A stretch of DNA of 49,227 nucleotides from Xanthobacteraceae bacterium (GTDB lineage Bacteria; Pseudomonadota; Alphaproteobacteria; Rhizobiales; Xanthobacteraceae). The stretch's first letter is position 1. Every line of letters starts with the position of its first letter. Both the position numbers and the translations under genes were made by a program. Shown in pieces: positions 9,201 through 19,548 of the stretch. The DNA is taken from positions 1 through 49,227 of the forward strand of contig JASHPW010000054.1 in assembly GCA_030037895.1 (NCBI GenBank), in the 5' to 3' direction. Under the pieces are notes generated by a model. The model saw nothing but the letters and a program-made list of their open reading frames with translations. It had not been told where the DNA came from and ran no database searches.

Positions 9201-11244
9201 TCTCGACGTCACCGACGGTAATACCGGCGCCGCCCACCAAGATCGTGCCGGAATTGCTGATGCCGCCGGCAAAATTCGCCACGCCGACCTCCTTGAAGGT
9301 ACCGACAACAATGCCGTCGCCTCCCACCGAGATCGTGCCGGAATTGGTGATGCCGCCGGCGAAATTCGCGACACCGACTCCGCGGAGGCCGGTGATGCCA
9401 ATGAAAATACCGGCGGCGGCGCCCGCCAAGATCGTGCCGGAATTGCTGATGCCGCCGGCAAAATTCGCGACGTCACCGACGGTAATGCCGGTGGCAACGC
9501 CGGCGGCGCCCGCCAAGATCGTGCCGGAGTTGCTAATGCCGCCGGCAAAATTCGTGACACCTTGGACGACAATGCCGCTGAAGCCCACCGAGATCGTGCC
9601 GGAATTGCTGATGCCGCCGACAAAATTCGTGACGTCTTGGGCGAGAATGCCCCAGCCGCCCGCCGAGATCGTGCCGGAATTGGTGATGCCGCCGGCGAAA
9701 TTCGTGACGCCTTCGACGGCAATGCCGTAGCCGAACGCGCCCGCCGAGATCTTGCCGGAATTGCTGACGCCGCCTGAGAAATTCCCGATGTCCTTGACGA
9801 CAATGCCGTAGCCGAACGCGCCCGCCGAGATCGTGCCGGAATTGCTGACGCCGCCGGAGAAATTCGTGACGTTAAAGATGTTAATGCCGTAGTCGCCCGC
9901 CGAGATCGTGCCGCTGTTGCCGATCCCGCCTCCGGCGCTGCTGCTGCCGAATTGCGCGACGCCGGAAACGAGAATGCCGGTGACGCCCGCCGAGATCGTG
10001 CCGGAGTTGCTGATGCCGCCGGCGAAAGTCGTGATGTGATGGACGTGAATGCCGTCTTGGGTGCCCGCCGAGATCGTACCGCTGTTGGTAATGCCGCCGG
10101 CGAAGGTCGAGACACCGCTGTTAACCGTGGTGCCGCCGACGAGAATGCCGTAGCCTCCCGCCGAGATCGTGCCGGAATTGCTGATGCCGCCGGAGAAATT
10201 CGCGACGTTAAAGACGGTAATACCGGCGCCGAACTCGCCCGCCGAGATCGTGCCGCTGTTGGTAATGCCGCCGGTGAAATTCCCGACGTCCAAGACGACA
10301 ATGCCGTAGCCGAACTCGCCCGCCGAGATCGTGCCGGAATTGGTGATGCCGCCAGTGAAATTCCCGACGCCAGTGGCGTAAATGCCGACCCCGGTCTTTG
10401 CCGTCGCCACGATCGTGCCGGAATTGCTGACGCCGCCTGAGAAATTCGTGACGTTTAAGATGTTAATGCCGTAGCCTCCCGCCGAGATCGTGCCGGAATT
10501 GCTGATGCCGCCGGAGAAATTCGTGACGTTAAAGACGGTAATACCGGCGCCGAACTCGCCCGCCGAGATCGTGCCGCTGTTGGTAATGCCGCCGGCAAAA
10601 TTCCCGACGCCCAAGACGACAATGCCGTAGCCGAACTCGCCCGCCGAGATCGTGCCGGAATTGGTGATGCCGCCAGCAAAGGTCGAGACGCTATCGACGT
10701 AAATGCCCCAGCCGCCCGCCGAGATCGTGCCGGAATTGGTGATGCCGCCGGCGAAAGTCGTGACGCCAGCGATCCAAATGCCGGTCTGGCCCGCCGAGAT
10801 CGTGCCGGAATTGGTGATGCCGCCGGAAACGGCCGCGTTGTTGGTGACAGAGATGCCGTTCCCAAACGTTCCCGAGGTGATCTTGCCGGCGTTGGTGATG
10901 CCACCGCCGATGGTGCTGTTGTTGATGGTGATGCCGGTGTGGGTCGGAGCTTGGTTGCCGGTCCCGGTAATCACGCCGGTCGAGGTGTTTGTGACGCTGC
11001 CGGTGATGGAGGTATTTGCGATATCAATGCAGGTGATGTTGCCGGCGTTGGTGGGTGACGTGGAACACCCCGCGGCATAAGCCGCCGGCGCGCCGGCGCC
11101 GATCAGCAGCGCCGCCACCGAACTCGAGGCGAGGAGGAGGCGCAACCGGCGGCGGCCGCCTTGCGTCGGCGCGGCGCGCAACTTCCCCGCCCCGTGCGCA
11201 ACTACGTGACGCGCGGACCTTCCCCGTCGCCCGTTTCGGGTCAT
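6253..11244 (-). CDS. Autotransporter (type Va secretion) with long GGITNSGTISAG repeat passenger
   Basis: From the ATG at 11244 the protein has 1,663 residues. It opens with an extended signal peptide (about 58 residues, arginine-rich, then LLLASSSVAALLIGAGAPAA with a cleavage-like AYA). Next come 23 imperfect units of about 25-30 residues, each starting GG[IV][TS]NSGTI (11.0 to 9.0 kb), as in a beta-helical passenger. These are followed by autotransporter-associated strand repeats (GAGGLTV, TLTGANTYTGGT types) and a C-terminal barrel of about 280 residues from RWTAWGASFGGS, ending in the expected aromatic residue (LRYTW). The upstream frame is open to 11664, but that part is encoded by intergenic palindromes and is not protein-like. 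Autotransporters expose or release the passenger at the cell surface. Adhesion is a guess. No protease triad was seen. Confidence 0.9.
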   Translation of the reverse strand: MTRNGRRGRSARHVVAHGAGKLRAAPTQGGRRRLRLLLASSSVAALLIGAGAPAAYAAGCSTSPTNAGNITCIDIANTSITGSVTNTSTGVITGTGNQAPTHTGITINNSTIGGGITNAGKITSGTFGNGISVTNNAAVSGGITNSGTISAGQTGIWIAGVTTFAGGITNSGTISAGGWGIYVDSVSTFAGGITNSGTISAGEFGYGIVVLGVGNFAGGITNSGTISAGEFGAGITVFNVTNFSGGISNSGTISAGGYGINILNVTNFSGGVSNSGTIVATAKTGVGIYATGVGNFTGGITNSGTISAGEFGYGIVVLDVGNFTGGITNSGTISAGEFGAGITVFNVANFSGGISNSGTISAGGYGILVGGTTVNSGVSTFAGGITNSGTISAGTQDGIHVHHITTFAGGISNSGTISAGVTGILVSGVAQFGSSSAGGGIGNSGTISAGDYGINIFNVTNFSGGVSNSGTISAGAFGYGIVVKDIGNFSGGVSNSGKISAGAFGYGIAVEGVTNFAGGITNSGTISAGGWGILAQDVTNFVGGISNSGTISVGFSGIVVQGVTNFAGGISNSGTILAGAAGVATGITVGDVANFAGGISNSGTILAGAAAGIFIGITGLRGVGVANFAGGITNSGTISVGGDGIVVGTFKEVGVANFAGGISNSGTILVGGAGITVGDVENFSGGISNSGTIAAGGNGIVVLSVTNFAGGITNTGTISGVEGIVVENSSPVSVFDSGTIVGSGGTAVDLLGNGAGNTFTLGPGYSITGNVLGTNSDTFQLGGSGSASFDVALIDVQYQGFEYYVKTGTSTWTLTGSTTAVTPWTINQGTLAVSADANLGAPSGGLTFGGGTLQFLAGFTSDRSITLNAGGGTIDTDGNDATLGGVIGGAGGLTVENSGTIAGALTLTGANTYTGGTALSSGEIIIGNNSALGSGTLAMAAGTTLSFLSANFTIANPITLSGDPTVTPPAGTTQTLSGVIADGATPGTLDMNGAGTLVLTATNTYTGGTTISAGTLALTGTGSIAASSGVLDNGTFDISALTNGGTSITSLAGSGTVALGINTLTLTNASGTFSGVIGGSGGLTLIAGTETLSGTDTYTGATVINGGILDVEGSIAGSSNVMVNAGGTLTGTGTVDPPTVTIASGASFAPGSAGVPGTSTTIAGNLAFQSGALYVVYLNPTATTSAKVSGTASLAGGVQANFAAGAYISNKPYDILQSAGLGGTTFATLATVDLPAGFTASLSYTTTDVLLNLDAALGAGTSLNENQENVATGLNTYFNNGGTLPASFTNLYGLTGSRLANALTQLSGEAAADAVFGDFQLMDEFLSLMLDPFVYGRSGIGGGLGGPGANGPALGFASAVQNPGPPFNIVESEQDPPPAPPAASFAQRWTAWGASFGGSGTTAGDPTVGSHNVTTSTFGFAGGMDYHVSPDMVVGFAVGGGGTNWGLAEGLGDGRSDALQLGVYAITHRGPAYLAGALAFTNNWFTTNRSALGDMLTANFAGQGYGGRVEGGYRFAVLPTLGVAPYAAVQAQGFHTPGYSESDVSGSDFGLSYAAMSATDVRSELGARLDAPTLLDGMPLIWRGRLAWAHDWISNPALDAAFESLPGSSFVVNGAPLPPNSALTSIGAELYITAHVSLLAKFDGEFAPGSQIYAGSGTLRYTW
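9000..10900 (-). repeat. In-gene tandem repeat array (23 units) in the autotransporter passenger
   Basis: The coding strand repeats a unit of roughly 75-90 bases 23 times. Nearly invariant pieces encode GGI(T/S)NSGTISAG, and variable pieces encode a hydrophobic stretch such as YGIVVLGVGNF. A block spanning about 10497-10674 is nearly identical to one at about 10184-10352, so whole groups of units have been duplicated together. Unit lengths vary by whole codons and no frameshift is seen. This favours recombination-driven expansion under selection for an open frame. Confidence 0.9.
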
Positions 11245-11664
11245 GTTAGATCGACGCCCCCGCGTCGCCCCACGCGCACGGCCGATGCTTTTGCAACCAA
11301 TCCTACCGAGGGGTTGCCGCGATCGACAATCGCGAACGGGCGTTGTCCACACCGGACGCCGCGATTTCCGCCGTACTGTGGCTTCATGGCAACAAGGGGC
11401 GAATGCCCCGCGTTCCCTCTCCCCGCAGCGGGAGAGATGAAACACAGCCGTTGCCGCGACGCTCCATCTTCCCTCTCCCCTGGCGGGAGAGGGTGGCGAA
11501 GTCGCGCGCAGCGCGGCTGAGCCGGGTGAGGGGGGCGACCCGCAGGCTCGGACTTCGCGGAAAAACCCCCTCACCCGCCATCCTCGCTTGCGCTCGGATG
11601 GCGACCTCTCCCACACATGGGGAGAGGTGAAACCATGATTTCTCCACCTCGCGGCAACAGGCAA
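11245..11664. repeat. 420-bp gap between autotransporter and gyrA filled by palindromic repeats
   Basis: No gene is supported here. From about 11412 to 11634 the gap holds three copies or part-copies of a CCTCTCCC...GGGAGAGG palindrome (11415-11437, 11471-11493, 11606-11630) joined by GGGTGAGGGG-type arms. Such elements are common between genes in Bradyrhizobium-like genomes. The remaining part (11245-11411) should carry the autotransporter promoter and leader, but I see no clear -35/-10 pair. The open frames across it come from the GC-rich palindromes. Confidence 0.8.
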
Positions 11665-14424
<2,760 letters not shown>

Positions 14425-14658
14425 ACCCGGCGCGCCACCCCCGTAACGCGCCGGCGCCGAGCTATTTTCATATGGGCATTCAGTAGCTTATGGTCAAGCC
14501 GCGGCAGCTTCACGTCGGCCGCGCGCCGGCGCGGGCGAGCGCCGCGCGGAACGTTCGCCCGCGGGGCATTTCACATGCCGGAGACGGCGGGTTTGAATTG
14601 CCGCACGGCTGATTTCCGGCTATATAACCGGAGAACCTCCTGCTCCGAGCAACCAAGC

Positions 14659-14961
14659 ATGGCCAGCAAGTCGCAGCGAAAGGCCGCCAACGCCCATCGT
14701 CGCCGCGTTGCGGCACGCGGCTTGGTACGCGTCGAGGTCCAGGCGCTGAAAAGGGACGCCGGTCTTATCCGCGGGCTGGCCATGACACTGCGCGACACGC
14801 CGGAAAAGGCCGTAGCGCTCCGATCGACGCTGGCGAAAGCCTTGATCGATCCTGAGGTCGCCACCGCCTTCGACATATTCGGTTCCACGCTTCCCGATGA
14901 GGCATTCGCCGACGTTTTCGACCAGCCGCGCCAACGGCACTGGCGCAAGGTCGATCTGTGA
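14659..14961 (+). CDS. Putative antitoxin of a VapBC-like pair
   Basis: This 100-residue protein starts at ATG 14659 (MASKSQRKAANAHRRRVAAR) and has a very basic N-terminus, then a helical segment VRVEVQALKRDAGLIRGLAMTL, then a conserved-looking DTPEKAVALRSTLAKALIDP. It overlaps the downstream PIN-domain gene by 4 bases (GTGA, 14958-14961), which is the typical antitoxin-toxin coupling. The basic N-terminal arm could bind operator DNA. The assignment depends on the partner. I recognise no standard AbrB or ribbon-helix-helix signature. No strong ribosome binding site stands close to the start. A longer in-frame start at 14575 exists but adds a less protein-like segment. Confidence 0.7.
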   Translation: MASKSQRKAANAHRRRVAARGLVRVEVQALKRDAGLIRGLAMTLRDTPEKAVALRSTLAKALIDPEVATAFDIFGSTLPDEAFADVFDQPRQRHWRKVDL

Positions 14962-15371
14962 AATTCCTGCTCGACACCAACGTCATCTCCGAGATACGCA
15001 AGCGTGAGCGAGCCCATCCGGGCGTCGTGCGCTGGGTTGCCCGGACCCCGGTCGAAGAGATCGGCACGAGCGTTATCGTCCTCGCCGAAATCCGCCGCGG
15101 CATCGAGTTGAAACGGCGAGCCGATGCGGACCAAGCCAAATCGCTCGATCGATGGTTTGCGCAGATGCGAACCCGGCTGGGCGACCGCGTCTTGCCCATC
15201 GATGAGCCGATTGCGGAAGCTTGGGCGCTGCTGGGTATTCCCCGTCCGTTGCCGATGATCGATGGACTCCTGGCGGCAACCGCCAAGGTGCATGGTCTGA
15301 CGCTGGTGACCCGCAATGTCGCAGATGTTGCCCGGACCGGCGTGTCGCTTCTCGATCCGTTTTCCGCATAA
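14958..15371 (+). CDS. vapC: PIN-domain toxin, VapC family
   Basis: The 137-residue protein is a PIN-domain ribonuclease by its motifs: D6 in MKFLLDTNVISEI, E44 in VLAEIRRG, D102 in PMIDGLLAATA, and the closing LVTRNVADV with N120 and D123. These acidic residues coordinate Mg2+ in VapC toxins, which cleave specific tRNAs or rRNA. It begins with GTG overlapping the antitoxin stop by 4 bases, so translation is probably coupled. All active-site residues are present, so the toxin is likely functional. The RNA target cannot be predicted. Confidence 0.9.
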   Translation: MKFLLDTNVISEIRKRERAHPGVVRWVARTPVEEIGTSVIVLAEIRRGIELKRRADADQAKSLDRWFAQMRTRLGDRVLPIDEPIAEAWALLGIPRPLPMIDGLLAATAKVHGLTLVTRNVADVARTGVSLLDPFSA

Positions 15372-15443
15372 TCGCCGGTCGCGACCGCTATACGGCGACG
15401 CCGGGTGACCGCGGGGCCGAACAATGACAGAGCGGGGAGCCGG

Positions 15444-16070
15444 ATGCTTGGTGATTATGTCGTTTCGGCGCTGATAACGCTGGTCGTCGTCGTCGATCCG
15501 GTCGGGCTCGTCCCGACCTTCCTGGCGGTGACCGACGGATTTTCGCGCGCCGCCCGCCGCAGCGTCGCGTTGCGCGCCAGCATGATCGCCGGCGCGATCC
15601 TCATCGGCGCGGCGCTGATCGGCGATTGGCTGTTGCATACGCTGGGTATCTCGCTTTCGGCGTTCCGCATCGCCGGCGGCCTGCTGTTGTTCTTGATCGC
15701 CGCGGAGATGGTGCTCGGCGTGCGCATGCGCCGCGAAGGTCAGGCCGCCGAAGAAGCCGTCGAGGAGCATGTGCGCAACGTGGCCGCCTTCCCGCTGGCG
15801 ATTCCGCTGCTCGCCGGTCCCGGCGCGATCACGGCGACCGTGCTGCTGGCGGGACGCGCCGACGGCAATGTGCTGCTCATGGGATTGCTCCTCGCCGTGG
15901 TGGCGATCGTCGCCGTCATGTGTTTTGTCGCCTTCCTCGGCGCTGGGCGCATCAGTCAACTGCTCGGCGTCACCGGCAACATCGTGCTGTCGCGCCTCCT
16001 CGGCGTGCTCCTTGCCGCTCTCGCCGTGCAATATGTCGTCGACGGCATCCGCGCCATCCTCACCGGCTGA
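15444..16070 (+). CDS. MarC family integral membrane protein
   Basis: The 208-residue product is almost wholly hydrophobic, with six predicted membrane helices beginning YVVSALITLVVVVDPVGLVP. This is the DPxG motif near the first helix that marks the MarC/NAAT family; the second family block reads FPLAIPLLAGPGAITATVLL. Family members are inner-membrane proteins of uncertain function, named from a mar locus but not proven to give antibiotic resistance. I chose ATG 15444 because GGGGAG stands 4 bases before it. A GTG at 15405 would add 13 residues. It lies 72 bases after vapC and probably has its own promoter. Confidence 0.88.
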   Translation: MLGDYVVSALITLVVVVDPVGLVPTFLAVTDGFSRAARRSVALRASMIAGAILIGAALIGDWLLHTLGISLSAFRIAGGLLLFLIAAEMVLGVRMRREGQAAEEAVEEHVRNVAAFPLAIPLLAGPGAITATVLLAGRADGNVLLMGLLLAVVAIVAVMCFVAFLGAGRISQLLGVTGNIVLSRLLGVLLAALAVQYVVDGIRAILTG

Positions 16071-16153
16071 GGCGCTAAGCGCTCGTTAACCATATAAGCC
16101 CATGATCGCAGGGGGCGATACGATTCAGGACCGGCGCGTCCGGATATACTGTC

Positions 16154-16345
16154 ATGACCGTTTCCGGAATTTCCGCGGCGAATTCAAATCCAACGAGCGG
16201 GCAGCAGGTGCAGCCGCTCGGCCAGCACAAGCACGGCGGCCGTCATTCTCCGTCGATCAGCGACGTCGATGCCCAAGGATCGAGCCTCGCGTCCGCGCCC
16301 AGCTCGACCGGCAAGGTTGGCAGCACAGTCGATGTGACCGCGTGA
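16154..16345 (+). CDS. Small unknown protein beginning MTVSGISAANSNP
   Basis: This possible gene encodes 63 residues rich in Ser, Gly, Gln and His with no membrane segment. The opening MTVSGISAANSNP resembles the N-terminus of small Bradyrhizobiaceae proteins that begin M(S/T)VSGISS and continue with a repeated Q-rich helical domain. That domain is missing here, so this may be a truncated relative. The resemblance is from memory and is weak. The start lacks a strong ribosome binding site. It sits alone between marC-like and GNAT genes. Confidence 0.4.
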   Translation: MTVSGISAANSNPTSGQQVQPLGQHKHGGRHSPSISDVDAQGSSLASAPSSTGKVGSTVDVTA

Positions 16346-16433
16346 GCGCGCATAATCCCGGAAAAAGTCTGCCGCGGACTTGATCCGGGCGACAACCGAT
16401 GCGGCGGGATCGTGCGCAAACGAGTGCAGGAGC

Positions 16434-16970
16434 ATGGACGCTAGCGCGACACGGCCGGCCGCTTTTCGCGTGCGCGCGGCGCAACCCGCCGACGTCCCGG
16501 CACTGACGCGGCTCAAGCGCCTGTTGGCGCAAGACGAAGATTCTCTGCACGCCGTGCGCGCGACCGAGGCCGACTGGCTGCGCGACGGCTTCGGCCCCGG
16601 CGCCGGTTTTATCGCCTTCGTCGCCGAATGCGCCGCAACCATCATCGGCATGGCGACGTGCAGCCGGCGTACCATCACCGGCTGGAACGGGCCGGTGGTC
16701 TTCCTGCAGGATCTCGTCGTCGAGCCGCCTTACCGCCGTCGCGGCGTAGGGCGCGCGCTCGTGGCGCGGGTGGCGGCGCTGGCGCGCGAGGTCGGCAGCC
16801 CGATCATCGAGCTTAATGTGCGCGCCGACAATCCGGCGCGAAGCTTTTATCGGCGCGGCGGCTTCCAGCCGGTGCCGCAATGCCTCACCTACGTGCTCGC
16901 CGGCCCGGCGCTCGCGGCGCTCGCCGAGCGCGACACCGACCAACACCAAGAACCGGCGCTGGCCAATTAG
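16434..16970 (+). CDS. GNAT family N-acetyltransferase
   Basis: The 178-residue protein has the GNAT fold: beta-alpha start FRVRAAQPADVPALTRLKRL, the central strand VVFLQDLVVEPPYRRRGVGRALV with the acetyl-CoA pyrophosphate-binding motif RRRGVGRAL, and the C-terminal motif ELNVRADNPARSFYRRGGFQ. These proteins acetylate small molecules or proteins, and the substrate is unknown. ATG 16434 is supported by GCAGGAGC directly before it. The stop codon at 16968-16970 adjoins the start of a repeat sequence (GAGCGCGTCCAGGAAA). Confidence 0.9.
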   Translation: MDASATRPAAFRVRAAQPADVPALTRLKRLLAQDEDSLHAVRATEADWLRDGFGPGAGFIAFVAECAATIIGMATCSRRTITGWNGPVVFLQDLVVEPPYRRRGVGRALVARVAALAREVGSPIIELNVRADNPARSFYRRGGFQPVPQCLTYVLAGPALAALAERDTDQHQEPALAN

Positions 16971-17112
16971 AGCGCGTCCAGGAAACTCAGCAGACCCCCT
17001 CCCCAACCCTCCCCCTTTCAGGGGGAGGGAAAAGCGAACCGTTTTCTTTAATTCTCCCCCTGAAATGGGGAGGATCGGGGGCGCCTGTCGCGCGCCCCCG
17101 AGGAGGGGGTCG
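16971..17112. repeat. Palindromic intergenic repeats between GNAT and DUF2269 genes
   Basis: The segment starts with a part of the GCGCGTCCAGGAAA repeat. It then carries two hairpins, CCTCCCCCTTTCAGGGGGAGG near 17007-17028 and CTCCCCCTGAAATGGGGAG near 17054-17072, and a longer GGGGGCGC/GCGCCCCC palindrome at about 17077-17100. The two neighbouring genes converge here, so the hairpins may help end transcription, although no T-run follows them. Confidence 0.75.
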
Positions 17113-17173
17113 CGGGCCGCACGCTGGGCGGAGTTCTCTTCAGTGATTCCAGGGGCCGGCCCGGCGGAGCCGG

Positions 17174-17653
17174 TCACGACAGCCGCGGCTGCCAGATCAT
17201 CAGCAGAAACAGCGCCACCACGGCGGCGAGCGTCGGCCAGACAAGCGCGACGTAGAGACGGAACAGGCGCCGGTACGCGTCCGGAAGCGGCGCGCCGTCG
17301 AGCACGGCCTGCCGCGTGATATTGCGAATGCGCACTTCGAGGCGCAGCACCACGAGCCACGCCGCCGCGACAACGGCATAGAGCGCCAGCGAAACGACGA
17401 TCCAGAATTCATCGAGCGGCGAGAGGCCGATCGCCCAGGCGAGCGGAAACCCGCTGATCAGCGGCAACGCCATCACCGGCGCCATGACGGTCAGCTCGAC
17501 GCTGACCGCGAAGCGCGACGTCAACGCCACCACGGAGGCGTTGCCGGAACGGTGCGCAAGCCGCATGAACGCGGCGATGCCGAGCCAAGTCCCGAGCATC
17601 GCCGCGGCGGCGAGCACGTGCACGAATTTGAACGCGAAGATGAGATCGATCAT
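17174..17653 (-). CDS. DUF2269 family integral membrane protein
   Basis: The 159-residue protein has four hydrophobic helices (about residues 5-28, 45-75, 82-104 and 130-154) and begins MIDLIFAFKFVHVLAAAAML. The motif KFVHVLAAAAMLGTWLGIA fits the DUF2269 family of small inner-membrane proteins, some with a histidine that could bind heme. Function is unknown. It lies downstream of ssb on the same strand, 43 bases after the ssb stop, and might be co-transcribed with it. Confidence 0.75.
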   Translation of the reverse strand: MIDLIFAFKFVHVLAAAAMLGTWLGIAAFMRLAHRSGNASVVALTSRFAVSVELTVMAPVMALPLISGFPLAWAIGLSPLDEFWIVVSLALYAVVAAAWLVVLRLEVRIRNITRQAVLDGAPLPDAYRRLFRLYVALVWPTLAAVVALFLLMIWQPRLS

Positions 17654-17696
17654 CGCCGATCAAGCAACAGCCGTCGCCGCGCTGCCGGCTTTACAT

Positions 17697-18200
17697 TCAG
17701 AACGGAATCTCATCATCCATGTCGCCGCGCGGGCTGCCGTTCCTGGCGCCAATGCCTGCGGCGGCAACCTTGCGCGTGGGACCGGGCGAACCGAAATCGC
17801 CGCCCGTCTCATCGGCCCCGAAGTCGCCGCCGCCCGCGCTGCCGCCGCCGGCGCGGTCGAGCAGCGTCAGCTCGCCGCGGAAGCCTTGCAGCACCACCTC
17901 GGTCGAGTAGCGGTCCTGGCCGGATTGATCCTGCCATTTGCGCGTCTGCAGTGCGCCTTCGATGTAAACCTTCGATCCCTTTTTCAGATATTGCTCGGCG
18001 ATCCGGCACAGATTTTCATTGAAGATGACGACGCGGTGCCATTCGGTTTTTTCCTTGCGCTCGCCGGTCGTCTTGTCCTTCCAGGAATCCGACGTGGCCA
18101 CACGCAGATTGGCCACCGGCCGCCCGTCCTGAGTGCGACGGATTTCGGGATCGGCGCCCAAATTGCCGATCAGGATCACTTTATTGACGCTTCCCGCCAT
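17697..18200 (-). CDS. ssb: Single-stranded DNA-binding protein
   Basis: This 167-residue protein has the OB fold of bacterial SSB (residues 1-110, starting [20 protein letters not shown]), with [21 protein letters not shown] and [22 protein letters not shown] glycine-rich linker follows, then the acidic tip MDDEIPF that recruits repair and replication proteins. The length is normal for an alphaproteobacterium. A perfect SOS box (GTTC-N7-GTTC) lies 138 bases upstream at 18338, so LexA control is likely. Confidence 0.98.
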   Translation of the reverse strand: MAGSVNKVILIGNLGADPEIRRTQDGRPVANLRVATSDSWKDKTTGERKEKTEWHRVVIFNENLCRIAEQYLKKGSKVYIEGALQTRKWQDQSGQDRYSTEVVLQGFRGELTLLDRAGGGSAGGGDFGADETGGDFGSPGPTRKVAAAGIGARNGSPRGDMDDEIPF

Positions 18201-18711
18201 GACACGCTCCGTTGATCACGCGCCCGCATATCCACCCTAGTGCCGGGCCCGACCCCTGCAAGGGCGATCCCGGCGCGATCGGCGTTATCCACACGTCCCG
18301 GCTACGTCGGCCGCCGCCGCTGGATCGGTCGCCCTATGTTCTTAGTTTGTTCTCACAAGAAAGGCAAGCGCCTTGTTCGGCCGTACATCAATCATCAACC
18401 ACTATCGAAAGTGCCCGACGGCGGCGGCACGCCGTCGAGGCCACATCGGCCGGATGCTGTCATCAGCGATTAACCAATCTTCTCGCTGGACTCTCAGGGG
18501 AAATCGTGACGAGACGCATGTGCATATTTGCCGCGCCGGGTAATTGCGGCGATTTATGGGCGGGTTTTGCTTGTGGATTGTCGGTGGATGTGGCCTTTTA
18601 GTGACACATTTTGCGAACATAATCAGTTAGTTGTTAGGCAGTGTGATGGGGCAGTCCACGCGCGGTGCCGGGCTGAGGCACGTGCCGTGAGTTATCGTAG
18701 AGGAGAGTCGC
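18201..18711. other. 511-bp intergenic region between divergent ssb and outer-membrane protein gene
   Basis: No gene is supported here. The segment holds the ssb SOS box (18338-18352), a perfect 10-base palindrome GGCACGTGCC at 18677-18686, and the ribosome binding site AGAGGAGAG before the ATG at 18712. The 18490-18650 part is less GC-rich than its surroundings and probably carries the promoter of the outer-membrane protein gene, but no convincing -35/-10 pair was identified. Confidence 0.6.
18338..18352. promoter_or_regulatory. LexA/SOS box upstream of ssb
   Basis: GTTCTTAGTTTGTTC fits the alphaproteobacterial LexA operator GTTC-N7-GTTC exactly. It is 138 bases from the ssb start. Distance is somewhat large, so the ssb transcript probably begins well upstream of the gene. 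The site also lies 360 bases before the outer-membrane protein gene, which is less likely to be its target. Confidence 0.75.
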
Positions 18712-19440
18712 ATGAAGCGGATGTTGATTGCGGGCGCTTTCGCGCTCGCGGCCGGAGGGCAGGCTTTCGCCGCCGATCTTCCGCAACCGGCACCGCCGCC
18801 GCCGCGGGCGCCGGCGACCTATGTGCCGACCACCGCGCCGGTCTACAATTGGGGCGGCGTCTATCTCGGCATCAATGGCGGCTACGGCTTCGGCAACAGC
18901 ACTTGGACCGATGCCGCGGGCGATTCGACCGGCAGCTTCAGCACCGACGGGTTCCTTCTCGGCGGCACACTGGGCGCCAATTTCCAATGGGGTCCGGTGG
19001 TGTTCGGCATCGAAGGCGACGGCGACTGGAACGACGTCAATGGCAATTCCGCTGTCGGTTGCGGTAGCCTTGGCGCCCCGGCCGGCATAAGCTGTGAAAC
19101 CAAGAGCGACTGGCTCGCTACCGCGCGCGGCCGCATCGGCTATGCCTTCGACCGCATCCTCCTCTATGGCACGGGCGGCGGCGCCTTCGGCAACATCCAG
19201 GCCGGCCCGAACTCGGGGACTTTCAACTCCTCGACGGAAATCGGCTGGACTGCCGGCGCCGGCATCGAAGTCGCGTTCGCGCAGAACTGGACGGCGAAAG
19301 TCGAATACCTCTTCGTCGATCTCGGCAACGGCGCAACGTGCACGACCGCCTGCACAATCGGGGGCGCAACTCCCAACATCAATGTCAAATTCGACGAAAG
19401 CCTCGTGCGCGCCGGCCTCAATTACAAGTTCTCGTTCTAG
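18712..19440 (+). CDS. Outer-membrane beta-barrel protein (Omp25/Omp31-like porin family)
   Basis: The 242-residue protein has a signal peptide (MKRMLIAGAFALAAGGQAFA, cleaved before ADLPQ), a proline-rich stretch, then an eight-strand barrel starting at YNWGGVYLGINGGYGFGNSTW. The strands end with LNYKFSF, where the terminal Phe is the outer-membrane insertion signal. This is the common surface protein family of Rhizobiales related to Brucella Omp25/Omp31. A strong ribosome binding site AGAGGAGAG is 5 bases from the ATG, and a strong terminator follows the gene, so it is a single-gene, probably highly expressed unit. It stands between ssb and uvrA. Confidence 0.92.
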   Translation: MKRMLIAGAFALAAGGQAFAADLPQPAPPPPRAPATYVPTTAPVYNWGGVYLGINGGYGFGNSTWTDAAGDSTGSFSTDGFLLGGTLGANFQWGPVVFGIEGDGDWNDVNGNSAVGCGSLGAPAGISCETKSDWLATARGRIGYAFDRILLYGTGGGAFGNIQAGPNSGTFNSSTEIGWTAGAGIEVAFAQNWTAKVEYLFVDLGNGATCTTACTIGGATPNINVKFDESLVRAGLNYKFSF

Positions 19441-19467
19441 CCGATCCAACGGGCCGGCACTCTGTGC

Positions 19468-19497
19468 AAAGCCCCGGGCCCTTGGCCCGGGGCTTTT
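19468..19497 (+). terminator. Rho-independent terminator of the outer-membrane protein gene
   Basis: A 10-bp perfect stem, GCCCCGGGCC (19471-19480) with GGCCCGGGGC (19484-19493), has a three-base loop CTT and is followed by TTTTGTTT. An AAA flank before the stem can extend it. It begins 28 bases past the stop codon at 19440. Confidence 0.92.
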
Positions 19498-19548
19498 GTT
19501 TGCCGATGGTCGCAGCCGGCCTTCCGCGAGCCGGCGTCCGCGCAGATC

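Noticed and set aside
7330-9777. 815-residue open frame on the plus strand opposite the autotransporter
   Set aside because: Its long run comes from the GC-rich repeated codons of the autotransporter. The predicted protein is a monotonous Arg/Asp/Ala repeat with no domain, and the other strand has a signal peptide, repeats and barrel.
9100-10900. Regularly spaced repeats that might be taken for a CRISPR array
   Set aside because: Units are in frame, vary in length by codons, lack constant 28-37-base repeats with unique spacers, and encode an autotransporter passenger; no cas genes are near.
11245-11664. Extension of the autotransporter to a start at 11664
   Set aside because: The extra 140 residues are encoded by palindromic repeats and contain no signal-like sequence; the signal peptide follows the ATG at 11244.
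14571-16031. 486-residue minus-strand frame across the vapBC-marC region
   Set aside because: It is His/Arg/Asp-rich, crosses three well-supported plus-strand genes and shows no family motif.
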